Position numbers and translations under genes: made by a program. A stretch of DNA of 33,466 nucleotides from Bacteroides sp. Its GTDB lineage: Bacteria; Bacteroidota; Bacteroidia; Bacteroidales; Bacteroidaceae. The stretch lies in the NCBI GenBank assembly GCA_017630035.1, contig JAGBWA010000044.1:1-33466 (forward strand), given 5' to 3'. This document shows positions 15,653-24,468 of this stretch, piece by piece. Under the pieces are notes generated by a model. The model did no database searches, had not been told where the DNA came from, and was given only the letters and a program-made list of their open reading frames with translations. Positions within the stretch are counted from its first letter, which is position 1. Each line of letters begins with the position of its first letter.

Positions 15653-18526
15653 ATGAAAAGAACAGCTTTTGTAATTGGTTGCATCATGATGCTATCGGCA
15701 TGTAGCAATAAGGAGTATGAAGTGACTGATAAGGGTGTGATTGTGGATGTGCCTGCAGTACAAAATACTGATGCCAAGAAGGTGCGGATAGAGGTAATGG
15801 GCGAAAAACTGATGCATGTATCGGCTACACCCGAACGGAAATTTGCCGATACCAAGAGCTTGATTATTGTTGATAGGGAGGAAAAAACGCCATTCCAAGT
15901 GGAAGACTTGGGCGAAGGTGTAGCTGTGAAGACCACGGCACTTACTGCAGTGGTGAATAAAGCTACCGGGCAGGTAACCTTTGCCGATGCCACCGGTAAG
16001 CAGCTATTGGCCGAAGAAGGACGTACATTCACTCCATTCGAAGCTGATGGCAAGCAAGCATATAGTGTGCATCAAGTGTTCCAGTCGGCTGGCGATGACG
16101 AAGCCCTATACGGATTGGGTCAGCACCAAGCAGATGAGTTCAACTATAAAGGAAAGAACGAAGAGCTATTTCAATACAATACTAAGGTGAGCGTGCCTTT
16201 CGTAGTGTCTAACAAACGATACGGCATTTTGTGGGATAGCTACTCATTGCTACGCTTTGGTAATCCTGAGGATTATGCACAACTGGGCGAGGTGTTCCAC
16301 CTATACGATAAAGCGGGCGAAGAGGGCGCATTGACTGGTACTTATACGCCTGCACCATACACGGCACAAGACCCATTGGTGCGTCGCGAAGAGGCTATCT
16401 ATTTTGAACACTTGATACGTGGCGATTTGAATCATGTAGTAAATCTGCCGCAAGACTTCCCATTCCAAGGCTCGAAGGTAGTGTATGAAGGCGAGATAGA
16501 ACCTAAGGCCGACGGATTGCATCGCTTTATCTTGTACTATGCAGGCTACATGACGGTGACAATCGATGGTCGTGAGGTGGTGCCCGAACGTTGGCGCACA
16601 GCTTGGAATCCGAATAGCTATAAGTTCAGCGTGGAGATGGAAGGCGGCAAACGAGTGCCTATCAAAATAGAATGGGAGCCAGATGGTGGCGTATCGTATT
16701 GTGGCCTTCGTGCGTATGCTCCAGTGGATGAAACCGAGCAACAAAAGATGTCTTGGTGGGGCGAAATGCAAGAACAAGAAGACTATTACTTCATCCATGG
16801 CGAGGATATGGACGAGATAATTAGCGGCTATCGCACACTGACAGGTAAGGCGCAAGTAATGCCTAAATGGGCCATGGGCTATTGGCAAAGTCGCGAGAAG
16901 TATAACACACGCGAAGAGGTGCTCTCTACACTGAAGGGCTTTCGCGACAGACAGATTCCTATCGACAATATCGTTATCGACTGGTTGCACTGGGAGCAAG
17001 ATTCATGGGGTAGCCACGAGTTCGATTTGGCGCGTTTCCCCGATCCTAAAGGTATGGTGGATAGCATTCATGCCATGAACGGACGTGTCATGATTTCCGT
17101 ATGGCCTAAGTTTTATGTAACTACTGAGCACTACAAAGAATTCGACGAAAAGGGTTGGATGTATCAACAAGCCATTACGGATAGTATCCGCGACTGGGTG
17201 GGTCCTGGTTATCTGGGCTCGTTCTACGATGCTTACGACCCCGAAGCACGTAAACTATTCTGGAAGCAAATGCAAGAACACTACTATCCATTGGGCTTCG
17301 ATGCTTGGTGGATGGATGCAAGCGAACCGAACATCCGCGATTGTACAGATATTGAATATCGCAAGGATTTGTGTGGTCCTACAGCTCTTGGCCCATCCGA
17401 CCAATACTTCAATGCGTATGCTTTGGTAAATGCCGATGCTATCTATAACGGACAACGTGCCGTGGATCCCGATAAACGTGTATTCCTACTCACTCGCTCT
17501 GGTTTTGCCGGTTTGCAACGCTATAGCACCGCTACATGGAGTGGCGACATTGCTACGCGTTGGGAAGATATGAAGGCACAAATCTCGGCCGGTTTGAACT
17601 TTGCCGTTAGTGGTATTCCATATTGGACAATGGATATTGGTGGCTTCTGTGTGGAGAATCGTTATGTAGCCGGTCAGGAACTCTATAACCGTACCGGTCA
17701 GGAAAATGCCGATTACAAAGAGTGGCGCGAGTTGAACACCCGTTGGTATCAGTTTGGTGCTTTCTGTCCGTTGTTCCGTGCACATGGTCAGTACCCATTC
17801 CGCGAAATTTGGAACATTGCGCCCGAAGGTCATCCTTGCTATAATAGCGTGGTGTACTATACCAAGCTTCGCTATCAATTGATGCCATATATTTATTCTA
17901 TGGCAGGCATGACACACTTTGCCGACTATACCATGATGCGCCCATTGGTAATGGACTTTACCACCGATGCAATGGTGAACAACATTGGCGATCAATACAT
18001 GTTTGGTCCTGCCTTGATGGTGGCTCCTGTGTATGAATATGGTGCACGCGTGCGCGATATGTACTTCCCTGCCGGTACCGGTTGGTACGATTTCTATAGC
18101 GGTAAGTTTGTTGCCGGTGGCCAACAATTATCGGTAGATGCTCCATACGAACGCATCCCGTTGTATGTACGTGCTGGTAGTGTATTGCCTGTAGGTCCTG
18201 ATATGCAATATAGCGATGAAAAGCAGGCTGAGGTAATTACACTTTATGTTTATGCCGGAGCCGATGGTGAGTTTACACTATACGAAGATGAAAACACCAA
18301 CTATAACTACGAAAAGGGTGCTTATGCTATGATTCCGATGACCTATAACGATGCCAATGGTAAGTTGACTATTGGTGCACGTCAAGGCGAATTCCCCGGC
18401 ATGTTGAAAGAACGCACCTTCCGCGTAGTGAAGGTATCGCCCGATGCTCCGGTTGCATTCGGATCGGATAAAGCAAAAGCTATCGAAATTCGTTATAATG
18501 GCGAGGAAGTGATTTTTGATTTATGA
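15653..18526 (+). CDS. GH31 alpha-xylosidase/alpha-glucosidase with PA14 insert
   Basis: A 957-residue lipoprotein (lipobox LSAC, Cys17) of glycoside hydrolase family 31. The N-terminal beta-sandwich is interrupted at about 243-354 by a PA14-like domain, the (beta/alpha)8 barrel follows (about 400-760) and C-terminal beta domains end the protein. The nucleophile is Asp555 in GFDAWWMDASEPN and the acid/base Asp632 in TWSGDIATRW. A PA14 insert and this active-site wording are what I know from bacterial alpha-xylosidases of xyloglucan loci, but alpha-glucosidases of the same family cannot be excluded. Lipid anchoring places it on the outer membrane or in the periplasm, acting on oligosaccharides. 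It is followed after 10 nt by the GH2 gene. Confidence 0.88.
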   Translation: MKRTAFVIGCIMMLSACSNKEYEVTDKGVIVDVPAVQNTDAKKVRIEVMGEKLMHVSATPERKFADTKSLIIVDREEKTPFQVEDLGEGVAVKTTALTAVVNKATGQVTFADATGKQLLAEEGRTFTPFEADGKQAYSVHQVFQSAGDDEALYGLGQHQADEFNYKGKNEELFQYNTKVSVPFVVSNKRYGILWDSYSLLRFGNPEDYAQLGEVFHLYDKAGEEGALTGTYTPAPYTAQDPLVRREEAIYFEHLIRGDLNHVVNLPQDFPFQGSKVVYEGEIEPKADGLHRFILYYAGYMTVTIDGREVVPERWRTAWNPNSYKFSVEMEGGKRVPIKIEWEPDGGVSYCGLRAYAPVDETEQQKMSWWGEMQEQEDYYFIHGEDMDEIISGYRTLTGKAQVMPKWAMGYWQSREKYNTREEVLSTLKGFRDRQIPIDNIVIDWLHWEQDSWGSHEFDLARFPDPKGMVDSIHAMNGRVMISVWPKFYVTTEHYKEFDEKGWMYQQAITDSIRDWVGPGYLGSFYDAYDPEARKLFWKQMQEHYYPLGFDAWWMDASEPNIRDCTDIEYRKDLCGPTALGPSDQYFNAYALVNADAIYNGQRAVDPDKRVFLLTRSGFAGLQRYSTATWSGDIATRWEDMKAQISAGLNFAVSGIPYWTMDIGGFCVENRYVAGQELYNRTGQENADYKEWRELNTRWYQFGAFCPLFRAHGQYPFREIWNIAPEGHPCYNSVVYYTKLRYQLMPYIYSMAGMTHFADYTMMRPLVMDFTTDAMVNNIGDQYMFGPALMVAPVYEYGARVRDMYFPAGTGWYDFYSGKFVAGGQQLSVDAPYERIPLYVRAGSVLPVGPDMQYSDEKQAEVITLYVYAGADGEFTLYEDENTNYNYEKGAYAMIPMTYNDANGKLTIGARQGEFPGMLKERTFRVVKVSPDAPVAFGSDKAKAIEIRYNGEEVIFDL

Positions 18527-18536
18527 TTTGTGATTT

Positions 18537-21104
18537 ATGAGATATTTCTCAATTCTTAATCTTTATTTGTTGCTTTTAATTTCGTTAGTCGGTTGCACTT
18601 CGCAGGTAGCACCCGATGCTCGTCGCATAGATTTTAGCGATGATTGGTGCTTCTTGTTGGGAGACGAGCCGGCAGCTTATGCTCGTATATATGACGACTC
18701 GGCTTGGCGTAAGTTGAACCTACCTCACGATTGGGCTATCGAAGGCGATTTTTCTCCCAACAATCCTTCGGGAACGGGTGGGGGCGCTTTGCCTGGTGGC
18801 GTAGGTTGGTATCGCAAAACCTTTACACCCACTGCCGCAGATAGCGACAAGAAACTATACATCGATTTCGATGGTGTCTATATGAATGCCACCGTCTATA
18901 TCAACGGGCATGAATTGGGTACCCGTCCGTATGGTTATATCTCGTTTAGCTACGACCTTACCCCTTACATTGAATGGGGGAAGCCTAATGTGGTGGCCGT
19001 GCGTGTGGATAATGCCGAGCAACCCAATTCGCGTTGGTATTCGGGTTGTGGCATCTATCGCCATGTGTGGCTTCGCAAGCTTGACCCTGTTCACGTAGCG
19101 CAATGGGGGACATACGTCACTACGCCTAATGTTACGGCCCAGGAGGCTACCTTCTCCGTACAAACCAATGTTGAGAATACTACCGACGAGGTGCAAACCA
19201 TTACATTGCAAACCTCTTTGATAGATGCCGATGGTCGTGTAGTGGCCGTGGCCGAGCCTGCTTTGCTTACGCTCGATGCGCATGCTATAACCGCCACTAC
19301 TCAATCCCTTACTTTGGCCAATCCCCGATTGTGGAGCGTGGATGCACCGTATTTGTACCGTGCATGCACCGAACTCATTGCGCCCGATGGTCGTCTGCTC
19401 GATACCTACACCACCACTACCGGTGCGCGTTTCTTCCGCTTCGATGCCGAGGAAGGCTTTTCCTTGAATGGCCAACCGATGAAGATAAATGGTGTGTGCA
19501 TGCATCACGATTTGGGTTGCCTTGGTGCCGCCATCAACGTGCGTGCGCTTCAACGCCAATTGGAGATATTGAAAGAGATGGGTTGCAACGGCATTCGTTG
19601 TTCGCACAACCCTCCGGCACCCGAGTTGCTCGACCTTTGCGACCGCATGGGTTTCATCGTCATGGACGAAACATTTGATATGTGGCGTAAGCGCAAAACG
19701 GCACACGACTACTCGCGCTATTTCGATGAGTGGCACGAACGCGACCTGACCGACCTGATGCTTCGCGACCGCAACCACCCCAGTATCTTTATGTGGAGCA
19801 TTGGTAATGAGGTGTTGGAGCAATGGAGCGATGCCGCGGCCGATACATTGAGTTTGGAGGAGGCCAACATGATATTGAACTTCGGACATAGTGCTGAGCA
19901 ATTGGCAAAAGCCGATGCTGAGCTATCCGTCAATTCGTTGCTTACGCGCAAATTGGCCGATATGACACGCACCCTCGATGCAACACGTCCTATTACCGCT
20001 GGATGCAACGAACCAAGTCCCGGCAATCACCTATTCCGTGCCGGTGCGTTGGACATTATTGGCTTCAACTATCACGACGATTGGTTTCAGCAAGTGCCTA
20101 CCGATTTTCCTAATATGCCTTTCATCGTTACCGAAAGTGTTTCCGGCTTGATGACACGCGGTTTCTATCGCATGCCAAGCGACTCGGTGGTTATTTGTCC
20201 CGAGCATTGGAGCCGTCCCTATAGCGACCCCTCTTTTGCATGCTCGTCGTACGACAATTGCCATGTGCCTTGGGGAAATAGTCACGAAGGAACATTAGCG
20301 TTGGTGAAGCACACCCCATACATCAGCGGTCAATACATCTGGACAGGTTTCGACTATCTGGGCGAGCCTACCCCTTATGGTTGGCCAGCTCGTAGTAGCT
20401 ACTTTGGAGTAGTCGATTTAGCCGGATTCCCTAAAGATATTTATTACCTTTATCAAAGCGAGTGGCGCCCCGACAAAACGGTGCTTCACCTTTTCCCGCA
20501 TTGGAATTGGGAGGAGGGGCAAACCGTTGATATGTGGGCCTATTATAACAATGCCGACGAGGCCGAGCTGTTCATCAATGGTGTGTCGCAAGGCATTCGT
20601 CGTAAGCTACCAGCCGGCCCTCATACCGATGAGTGGCGTGCCGATGTGGATATGAGTACCGAGTTTCATGTCTGTTGGCGTGTTGCCTATAAGCCGGGTG
20701 TTGTAGAGGTGGTTACCCGCAAAGATGGCGCAGAGGTGGCGCGTAAGCAAATACACACCGCCGGTGCACCTGCTTCCATCCGTTTAACGCCCGACCGCAC
20801 AAGGCTTTTGGCCGATGGACGCGACCTTAGTTTCGTTACCGTCGAGGTGGTCGATGCCGATGGCAACCTATGTCCTTGGGCAGAGAATGACATCCAATTC
20901 TCGGTGGAAGGAACTGCCTTTATAGCCGGTGTGGATAATGGTAGCCAAACATCCATGGAGCGGTTTAAGGACAATCATCGCAAAGCCTTCTATGGCAAAT
21001 GCTTGGTGGTATTGCAATCGGATGGTAAATCAGGAAAGGCAACACTCACCGCTACCGCCAATGGCTTGAACAATGCAGAACTTGCTTTAACTTTTAACTT
21101 TTAA
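18537..21104 (+). CDS. GH2 beta-galactosidase-like lipoprotein
   Basis: An 855-residue family GH2 enzyme with lipobox LVGC (Cys20). Domains in order: sugar-binding jelly roll (about 30-190), immunoglobulin-like domain (about 195-300), catalytic barrel (about 305-620), DUF4982-like beta domain (about 640-710) and an invasin-like C-terminal Ig domain (about 730-855). The acid/base is Glu425 in MWSIGNEV and the nucleophile Glu533 in PFIVTES. Most such Bacteroides enzymes are beta-galactosidases, but other GH2 activities are possible. The start follows the GH31 stop by 10 nt, within an AT-rich GATTTATGA repeat. With GH31 it would remove galactose then xylose side chains if the substrate is xyloglucan. 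Confidence 0.88.
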   Translation: MRYFSILNLYLLLLISLVGCTSQVAPDARRIDFSDDWCFLLGDEPAAYARIYDDSAWRKLNLPHDWAIEGDFSPNNPSGTGGGALPGGVGWYRKTFTPTAADSDKKLYIDFDGVYMNATVYINGHELGTRPYGYISFSYDLTPYIEWGKPNVVAVRVDNAEQPNSRWYSGCGIYRHVWLRKLDPVHVAQWGTYVTTPNVTAQEATFSVQTNVENTTDEVQTITLQTSLIDADGRVVAVAEPALLTLDAHAITATTQSLTLANPRLWSVDAPYLYRACTELIAPDGRLLDTYTTTTGARFFRFDAEEGFSLNGQPMKINGVCMHHDLGCLGAAINVRALQRQLEILKEMGCNGIRCSHNPPAPELLDLCDRMGFIVMDETFDMWRKRKTAHDYSRYFDEWHERDLTDLMLRDRNHPSIFMWSIGNEVLEQWSDAAADTLSLEEANMILNFGHSAEQLAKADAELSVNSLLTRKLADMTRTLDATRPITAGCNEPSPGNHLFRAGALDIIGFNYHDDWFQQVPTDFPNMPFIVTESVSGLMTRGFYRMPSDSVVICPEHWSRPYSDPSFACSSYDNCHVPWGNSHEGTLALVKHTPYISGQYIWTGFDYLGEPTPYGWPARSSYFGVVDLAGFPKDIYYLYQSEWRPDKTVLHLFPHWNWEEGQTVDMWAYYNNADEAELFINGVSQGIRRKLPAGPHTDEWRADVDMSTEFHVCWRVAYKPGVVEVVTRKDGAEVARKQIHTAGAPASIRLTPDRTRLLADGRDLSFVTVEVVDADGNLCPWAENDIQFSVEGTAFIAGVDNGSQTSMERFKDNHRKAFYGKCLVVLQSDGKSGKATLTATANGLNNAELALTFNF

Positions 21105-21736
21105 TTCTCAATTCTCAATTGAATTATATTAGTCGCATATTTCGTCGTCGAGGTTTTGGTGTACAATCGCCTTTTGCTTTCGATTTGATTACCGGGGTTA
21201 TCTATCAGCGCACGCCCTACTATGCCTACGATGCCCTGCGCCGGCAGGAGAAACAACTTGCGCCGGAAAAGGACAACCATTGGCTATCCGAACCTTTGCG
21301 TCTGAAGCGTTTGCTTTTCCGCTTGGCCAATGAAGTGAAGGCCGATACCATTGTCGATGTAGGCGTGCCCGCAGCTTCGTCGCTCTACCTCAAAGCAGCC
21401 CGCCTACATGCCGATTATATAGCCGCCACATCGCTTGATGAACTCTTTTTGGAGACTGACCAGCCGATAGATTTCCTTTATCTGCACGACTATCGCCATC
21501 CCGACGTGGTGGAAGACGCCTTTCGTGTTTGTGCACCTCGTGCCACCCAGCGTTCGCTTTTTGTCGTCCAAGGCATTGGCCGTTCTCGCGCCATGAAGCA
21601 ACTTTGGACGCGCATGCAGAACGATGAACGTGTAGGCGTTACGTTCTCCCTCCCCGATGTGGGTTTGCTATTTTTCGATACTACACGCTTTAAGCAACAC
21701 TACGTTTGTTAAATTATTAATTCTCAATTCTCAATT
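21101..21736 (+). repeat. Identical 20-bp repeat before two consecutive genes
   Basis: TTAATTCTCAATTCTCAATT occurs at 21101-21120 and, without a mismatch, at 21717-21736. The first copy supplies the GH2 stop codon region and two bases of the next gene's TTG start; the second ends 1 nt before the ATG of the adenosyltransferase. These AT-rich spacer repeats take the place of a Shine-Dalgarno site. Confidence 0.8.
21119..21712 (+). CDS. Conserved hypothetical, methyltransferase-like
   Basis: A 197-residue protein I recognise only as a conserved Bacteroidales hypothetical. It opens with NYISRIFRRRGFGVQSPFAFDLITGVIY, a basic, GFGVQSPF-type N-terminus, and has a stretch TIVDVGVPAASSLYLKAA (about 80-97) that resembles the first strand and glycine loop of class I SAM-dependent methyltransferases, though the loop is degenerate. 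No other motif is clear. The only start that keeps the conserved N-terminus is TTG at 21119, inside a 20-bp repeat shared with the next gene. Function is unknown; a spectator role in this transcription unit is possible. Confidence 0.7.
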   Translation: MNYISRIFRRRGFGVQSPFAFDLITGVIYQRTPYYAYDALRRQEKQLAPEKDNHWLSEPLRLKRLLFRLANEVKADTIVDVGVPAASSLYLKAARLHADYIAATSLDELFLETDQPIDFLYLHDYRHPDVVEDAFRVCAPRATQRSLFVVQGIGRSRAMKQLWTRMQNDERVGVTFSLPDVGLLFFDTTRFKQHYVC

Positions 21737-21737
21737 T

Positions 21738-22283
21738 ATGAAAATATATACTCGATCGGGCGATAAAGGCCGCACTTCGTTGATTGGTGGCCGTCGCGTA
21801 TCCAAAACCCACTATCGTCTCGAAGCCTACGGCACTGTCGACGAGCTCAACGCACACCTTGGCCTGCTCGTGGCCCAGCTTCCGGCATCATCTGCTCAGC
21901 TTTCCACCTTGCAACAGATTCAAAACACTCTCTTTGTTCTTGGTGCTCAGTTGGCCACACCATCCGATGTGCCTACCACCGTCGCCATCACTCCCGCTAT
22001 GGTGCAGGGGTTGGAAGCGGCCATCGACGACATCGACCGTCAGCTGCCCCAACTTCGTGCGTTTGTGCTTCCGGGTGGATGCTTGCCTTCGGCCCAGTGT
22101 CATGTTTGCCGCACGGTGTGCCGTCGTGCCGAGCGCCGTGTGCTTACACTTGCCAGTCGTGTTGCTATCCCCGACGAGGTTACTTCCTACCTTAATCGCC
22201 TGTCCGATTATCTCTTTGTTTTGGCTCGTTTGCTAAATGCTGAACAAGGTACAGAAGAAATATTTTGGCAAAACCCTTGTTAA
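21738..22283 (+). CDS. pduO: Cob(I)alamin adenosyltransferase, PduO type
   Basis: The 181-residue protein is a PduO-type ATP:cob(I)alamin adenosyltransferase that makes adenosylcobalamin, the cofactor of enzymes such as methylmalonyl-CoA mutase. The ATP-binding N-terminus KIYTRSGDKGRTSLIGGRR (2-20) and YGTVDELNAHLGL (about 31-43) are present, as are the C-terminal CRRAERRVL and YLNRLSDYLFVLARLLN helices. The ATG at 21738 is right for the family; a 27-codon upstream extension lies inside the previous gene. A 20-bp AT repeat abuts the start. It probably shares a transcript with the GH2 and methyltransferase-like genes, without an evident functional tie. Confidence 0.93.
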   Translation: MKIYTRSGDKGRTSLIGGRRVSKTHYRLEAYGTVDELNAHLGLLVAQLPASSAQLSTLQQIQNTLFVLGAQLATPSDVPTTVAITPAMVQGLEAAIDDIDRQLPQLRAFVLPGGCLPSAQCHVCRTVCRRAERRVLTLASRVAIPDEVTSYLNRLSDYLFVLARLLNAEQGTEEIFWQNPC

Positions 22284-22306
22284 TGAAAGATTTTATTATA
22301 CTTTTG
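22277..22306 (+). promoter_or_regulatory. Promoter of the DUF2795 gene
   Basis: TTG (22277-22279), within the last codons of the adenosyltransferase gene, is followed after 19 nt by TACTTTTG (22299-22306). The leader to the DUF2795 start would be about 45 nt. Confidence 0.8.
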
Positions 22307-22358
22307 CGGAAAAATAGCAAAAGCATTAAGTTTAACATTTTATAATCGTATATAGCGT

Positions 22359-22580
22359 ATGTATTGGACATTGGAATTGGCATCGAAATTAGAGGATGCA
22401 CCTTGGCCAGCAACCAAGGATGAGTTAGTTGATTATGCAATCCGTTCAGGCTCACCATTGGAAGTAATCGAAAACTTGCAAGAAATGGAAGACGAGGGAG
22501 AAATTTACGAAAGTATCGAAGATATTTGGCCCGATTATCCAAGCAAAGAAGACTTCTTCTTCAACGAAGATGAGTATTAA
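22359..22580 (+). CDS. DUF2795 small acidic protein
   Basis: A 73-residue acidic protein of the DUF2795 family, strongly conserved in Bacteroidales. The core WPATKDELVDYAIRSGSP is followed by LEVIENLQEMEDEGEIYESIEDIWPDYP and an acidic FFFNEDEY end. The family has no proven function; the fold is thought to be a small helical domain. It has its own ideal promoter and strong terminator, which argues for high, independent expression. Confidence 0.9.
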   Translation: MYWTLELASKLEDAPWPATKDELVDYAIRSGSPLEVIENLQEMEDEGEIYESIEDIWPDYPSKEDFFFNEDEY

Positions 22581-22599
22581 ACAACTTTTTTTGTAATAG

Positions 22600-22646
22600 A
22601 TCAGTGGGGTAAGCATTTCGTATGCTTGCACCACTGATTTTTTTTA
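22600..22646 (+). terminator. Terminator after DUF2795
   Basis: A stem of about 17 bp joins 22600-22616 (ATCAGTGG...AAGCAT) with 22622-22638 (ATGCTT...CCACTGAT), with one mismatch and one wobble pair, followed by nine T. Confidence 0.85.
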
Positions 22647-22770
22647 TTAGTGCCTGATGAAATTTTATAGTCAATTAAGCGGTTTATATTTCATGAAATA
22701 TATATTGCAAGACTTGAAATATAAAAAAGCTAATAGGGAAAATTTACCTACCAACGCTACCTTAATTTTT

Positions 22771-22871
22771 ATCATAACTTATGGCTAAGCTTGGTCTTAA
22801 GTTATGATCAGCCTCGGTTGTCAGTAATGCTGATTTTTTCATCATCTTGTTACCCTGTTAACAGGTAACAA
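22771..22871 (+). ncRNA. Candidate structured RNA: three hairpins
   Basis: Between two convergent genes three structures lie end to end. A: ATCATAACTTA (22771-22781) pairs perfectly with 22798-22808. B: ATCAGC (22807-22812) pairs with GCTGAT (22829-22834), followed by six T, a terminator-like end on the plus strand. C: a 25-nt near-palindrome at 22847-22871 (TTGTTAC...GTAACAA, one extra C). A and C lack T runs, so they are not ordinary terminators. No perfect -7 box was found upstream on the plus strand; TATATTTC near 22690 is one mismatch off. This could be a small RNA, regulatory sites or transposon debris. Confidence 0.25.
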
Positions 22872-22891
22872 TTGGTCACTAATAAATTTCT

Positions 22892-23095
22892 TTATTCTCT
22901 AAACTCTAAAATATCGCCCGGTTGGCAATCCAGTTCGTGGCAGATGGCTTCGAGGGTGGAGAAGCGGATGGCTTTGGCCTTTCCGGTTTTTAGGATGGAG
23001 AGGTTGGCGGGGGTGAGGTCGATGCGTTCGGCCAGTTCGCCCAACGAAATCTTTCGTTTGGCCATCATTACGTCTAAGTTTACGATTATTGGCAT
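22892..23095 (-). CDS. Small XRE-family (Cro/C1-type) regulator
   Basis: A 67-residue protein that is almost only a helix-turn-helix domain: IVNLDVMMAKRKISLGELAERIDLTPANLSILKTGKAKAIRFSTLEAICHELDCQPGDIL. It belongs to the YozG-like group that is often encoded next to DUF2975 membrane proteins, as here. A GGAG ribosome site precedes the start 14 nt after the DUF2975 stop. As the last gene of a four-gene operon behind three membrane proteins, it is the likely cytosolic output of that module. Its operator is not known; the palindrome at 22847-22871 just past its stop is one candidate. Confidence 0.92.
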   Translation of the reverse strand: MPIIVNLDVMMAKRKISLGELAERIDLTPANLSILKTGKAKAIRFSTLEAICHELDCQPGDILEFRE

Positions 23096-23109
23096 AAGGT
23101 TCTCCTTTT

Positions 23110-23802
23110 TTAAATGGTTAAGTCTTGTTCTTCCTTCATCTTTACGCAGATACTGAAAAGCCTTCCAAAGAATATGATGAAGATACTAAACATGAAAAAG
23201 TAATATCTCACCGAATCATTGGGAATCATTGTGGTTGTTTCCCAATAATGTTGTTGAATCATTACGCTGAATAGTATCGTATATCCCACGGTATAGATAA
23301 GGTTTGCATTGGCGTGTGAGAATAACTTACCTTTCTTTATATTGAATGCAATAACTCCTATGCAAATGCAGCATATCATCAAGGTTAGTACGTTAATAAC
23401 ATCGGGCAATATTTCCGTGTAGTTCACCCCTTGTGTATAGTTTGCAATAATATTTTTAAAAATCTCTATGCCGTAAACAATCGCGCATATCAATAAAATC
23501 AACGACATAAGTGCAATGCTGAATATGCTTGGTTTGGCTTGTGGTATTTTCCTTTCTTCTTCTTTCTCAATCTTTTGTCCCATTTTCTCTAACGTATCTT
23601 TCCATTTGCTTCTTTCTAACCATTTAGATAGTAGGGCCATGAATCCCCAATAGATAGGGATAATGCAGAGAAATCCGATAAAGATAGGGATATTATATGT
23701 TTTGCAAACATAAAATTGTAGGGCTGCGAGTGGAATAAATAATAGTATCATCGCTATTTGAATAATCCATGTAACCTTTTTCTCGGGTGTTAAGTTTTTC
23801 AT
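23110..23802 (-). CDS. DUF2975 membrane protein (second copy)
   Basis: A 230-residue integral membrane protein with about six hydrophobic segments and a charged loop (about 62-92). The section FNIKKGKLFSHANANLIYTVGYTI and the C-terminal FGRLFSICVKMKEEQDLTI match DUF2975, a family of unknown function commonly paired with a small XRE regulator. The last 11 codons are nearly identical in DNA to those of the upstream DUF2975 gene. It has an unusually strong Shine-Dalgarno site (AGGAGG, complement at 23811-23816). It lies third in the operon, 18 nt after the first DUF2975 gene and 14 nt before the regulator. Confidence 0.8.
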   Translation of the reverse strand: MKNLTPEKKVTWIIQIAMILLFIPLAALQFYVCKTYNIPIFIGFLCIIPIYWGFMALLSKWLERSKWKDTLEKMGQKIEKEEERKIPQAKPSIFSIALMSLILLICAIVYGIEIFKNIIANYTQGVNYTEILPDVINVLTLMICCICIGVIAFNIKKGKLFSHANANLIYTVGYTILFSVMIQQHYWETTTMIPNDSVRYYFFMFSIFIIFFGRLFSICVKMKEEQDLTI

Positions 23803-23854
23803 ATTCTATTCCTCCTATTATTAAATGGTTAAGTCTTGTTCTTCCTTTATCTTT
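23110..23854. repeat. 34-nt near-identical repeat at the 3' ends of two genes
   Basis: Positions 23110-23143 and 23821-23854 match at 33 of 34 bases, including the first 27 without change (starts TTAAATGGTTAAGTCTTG). Each copy encodes the last 11 codons of a DUF2975 gene including the stop. The upstream protein sequences are far less similar, so this looks like gene conversion or strong selection on the tail. Confidence 0.85.
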
Positions 23855-24456
23855 GTGCCTATAGCAAAGATTTCTGTAAGTAGGATGGTGACTATCATCG
23901 AAATCCAATCAATCTCCATAAAGGCATTTGATACTATTTCATATCCGGGCAGATTGATTTGTGCAATTGCGGCTTGCTCTGCTAACCAATTGATAAGGGC
24001 TACTATGAGTTGAGTGGCGAATAAACTATATACAAGCCAACGGATGCGGTGTACGTTCATATCAGTAAATACCTCTTTTTTAGATATAGAGATAAGGAAA
24101 CGTATTAGGCAATAGAAGCCATACAATAGTGCAATCGCTAAAGGGAAAACAAGCATTTGCAGAATGTTGTGCCAGGTGCTTGGTTCTACATAGGTGGAAA
24201 TGCTATTTACCTCGTAGGGTACATCCATGTATAATTGCTTGTTTGCTACTTTTGATTGAATGCTATCTTCCAACTTTTGCACATTAAAGTGTGTATAGGT
24301 TACTTTGTTTGGATTTCTATAAATTGAATCACTTCTCATTTGATCGGTATGATTCCAACCTTCTATTGCGCCTTCTTTGAAGTCGCCAAACATGCCTATA
24401 ATACTGGCAATGAATACAATGATGGCAATAATTCCTAAGATATTAATCTTTTTCAT
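23821..24456 (-). CDS. DUF2975 membrane protein (first copy)
   Basis: A 211-residue membrane protein. One helix near the N-terminus (about 5-24) is followed by a long extracytoplasmic segment (about 25-90, charged, no Cys), then three or four helices (about 92-118, 130-155, 175-200). The motif FTDMNVHRIRWL and the ending FAIGTKIKEEQDLTI assign it to DUF2975. It differs from the second copy by the large extracytoplasmic segment, so the pair could act as a heteromeric sensor; that is inference. It lies 12 nt after the CPBP protease gene. Confidence 0.78.
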   Translation of the reverse strand: MKKINILGIIAIIVFIASIIGMFGDFKEGAIEGWNHTDQMRSDSIYRNPNKVTYTHFNVQKLEDSIQSKVANKQLYMDVPYEVNSISTYVEPSTWHNILQMLVFPLAIALLYGFYCLIRFLISISKKEVFTDMNVHRIRWLVYSLFATQLIVALINWLAEQAAIAQINLPGYEIVSNAFMEIDWISMIVTILLTEIFAIGTKIKEEQDLTI

Positions 24457-24468
24457 GCTATTATGTTT

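Noticed and set aside
22847..22871. Terminator of the XRE operon
   Set aside because: The near-palindrome lies just past the operon end, but on the minus strand no T run follows it.
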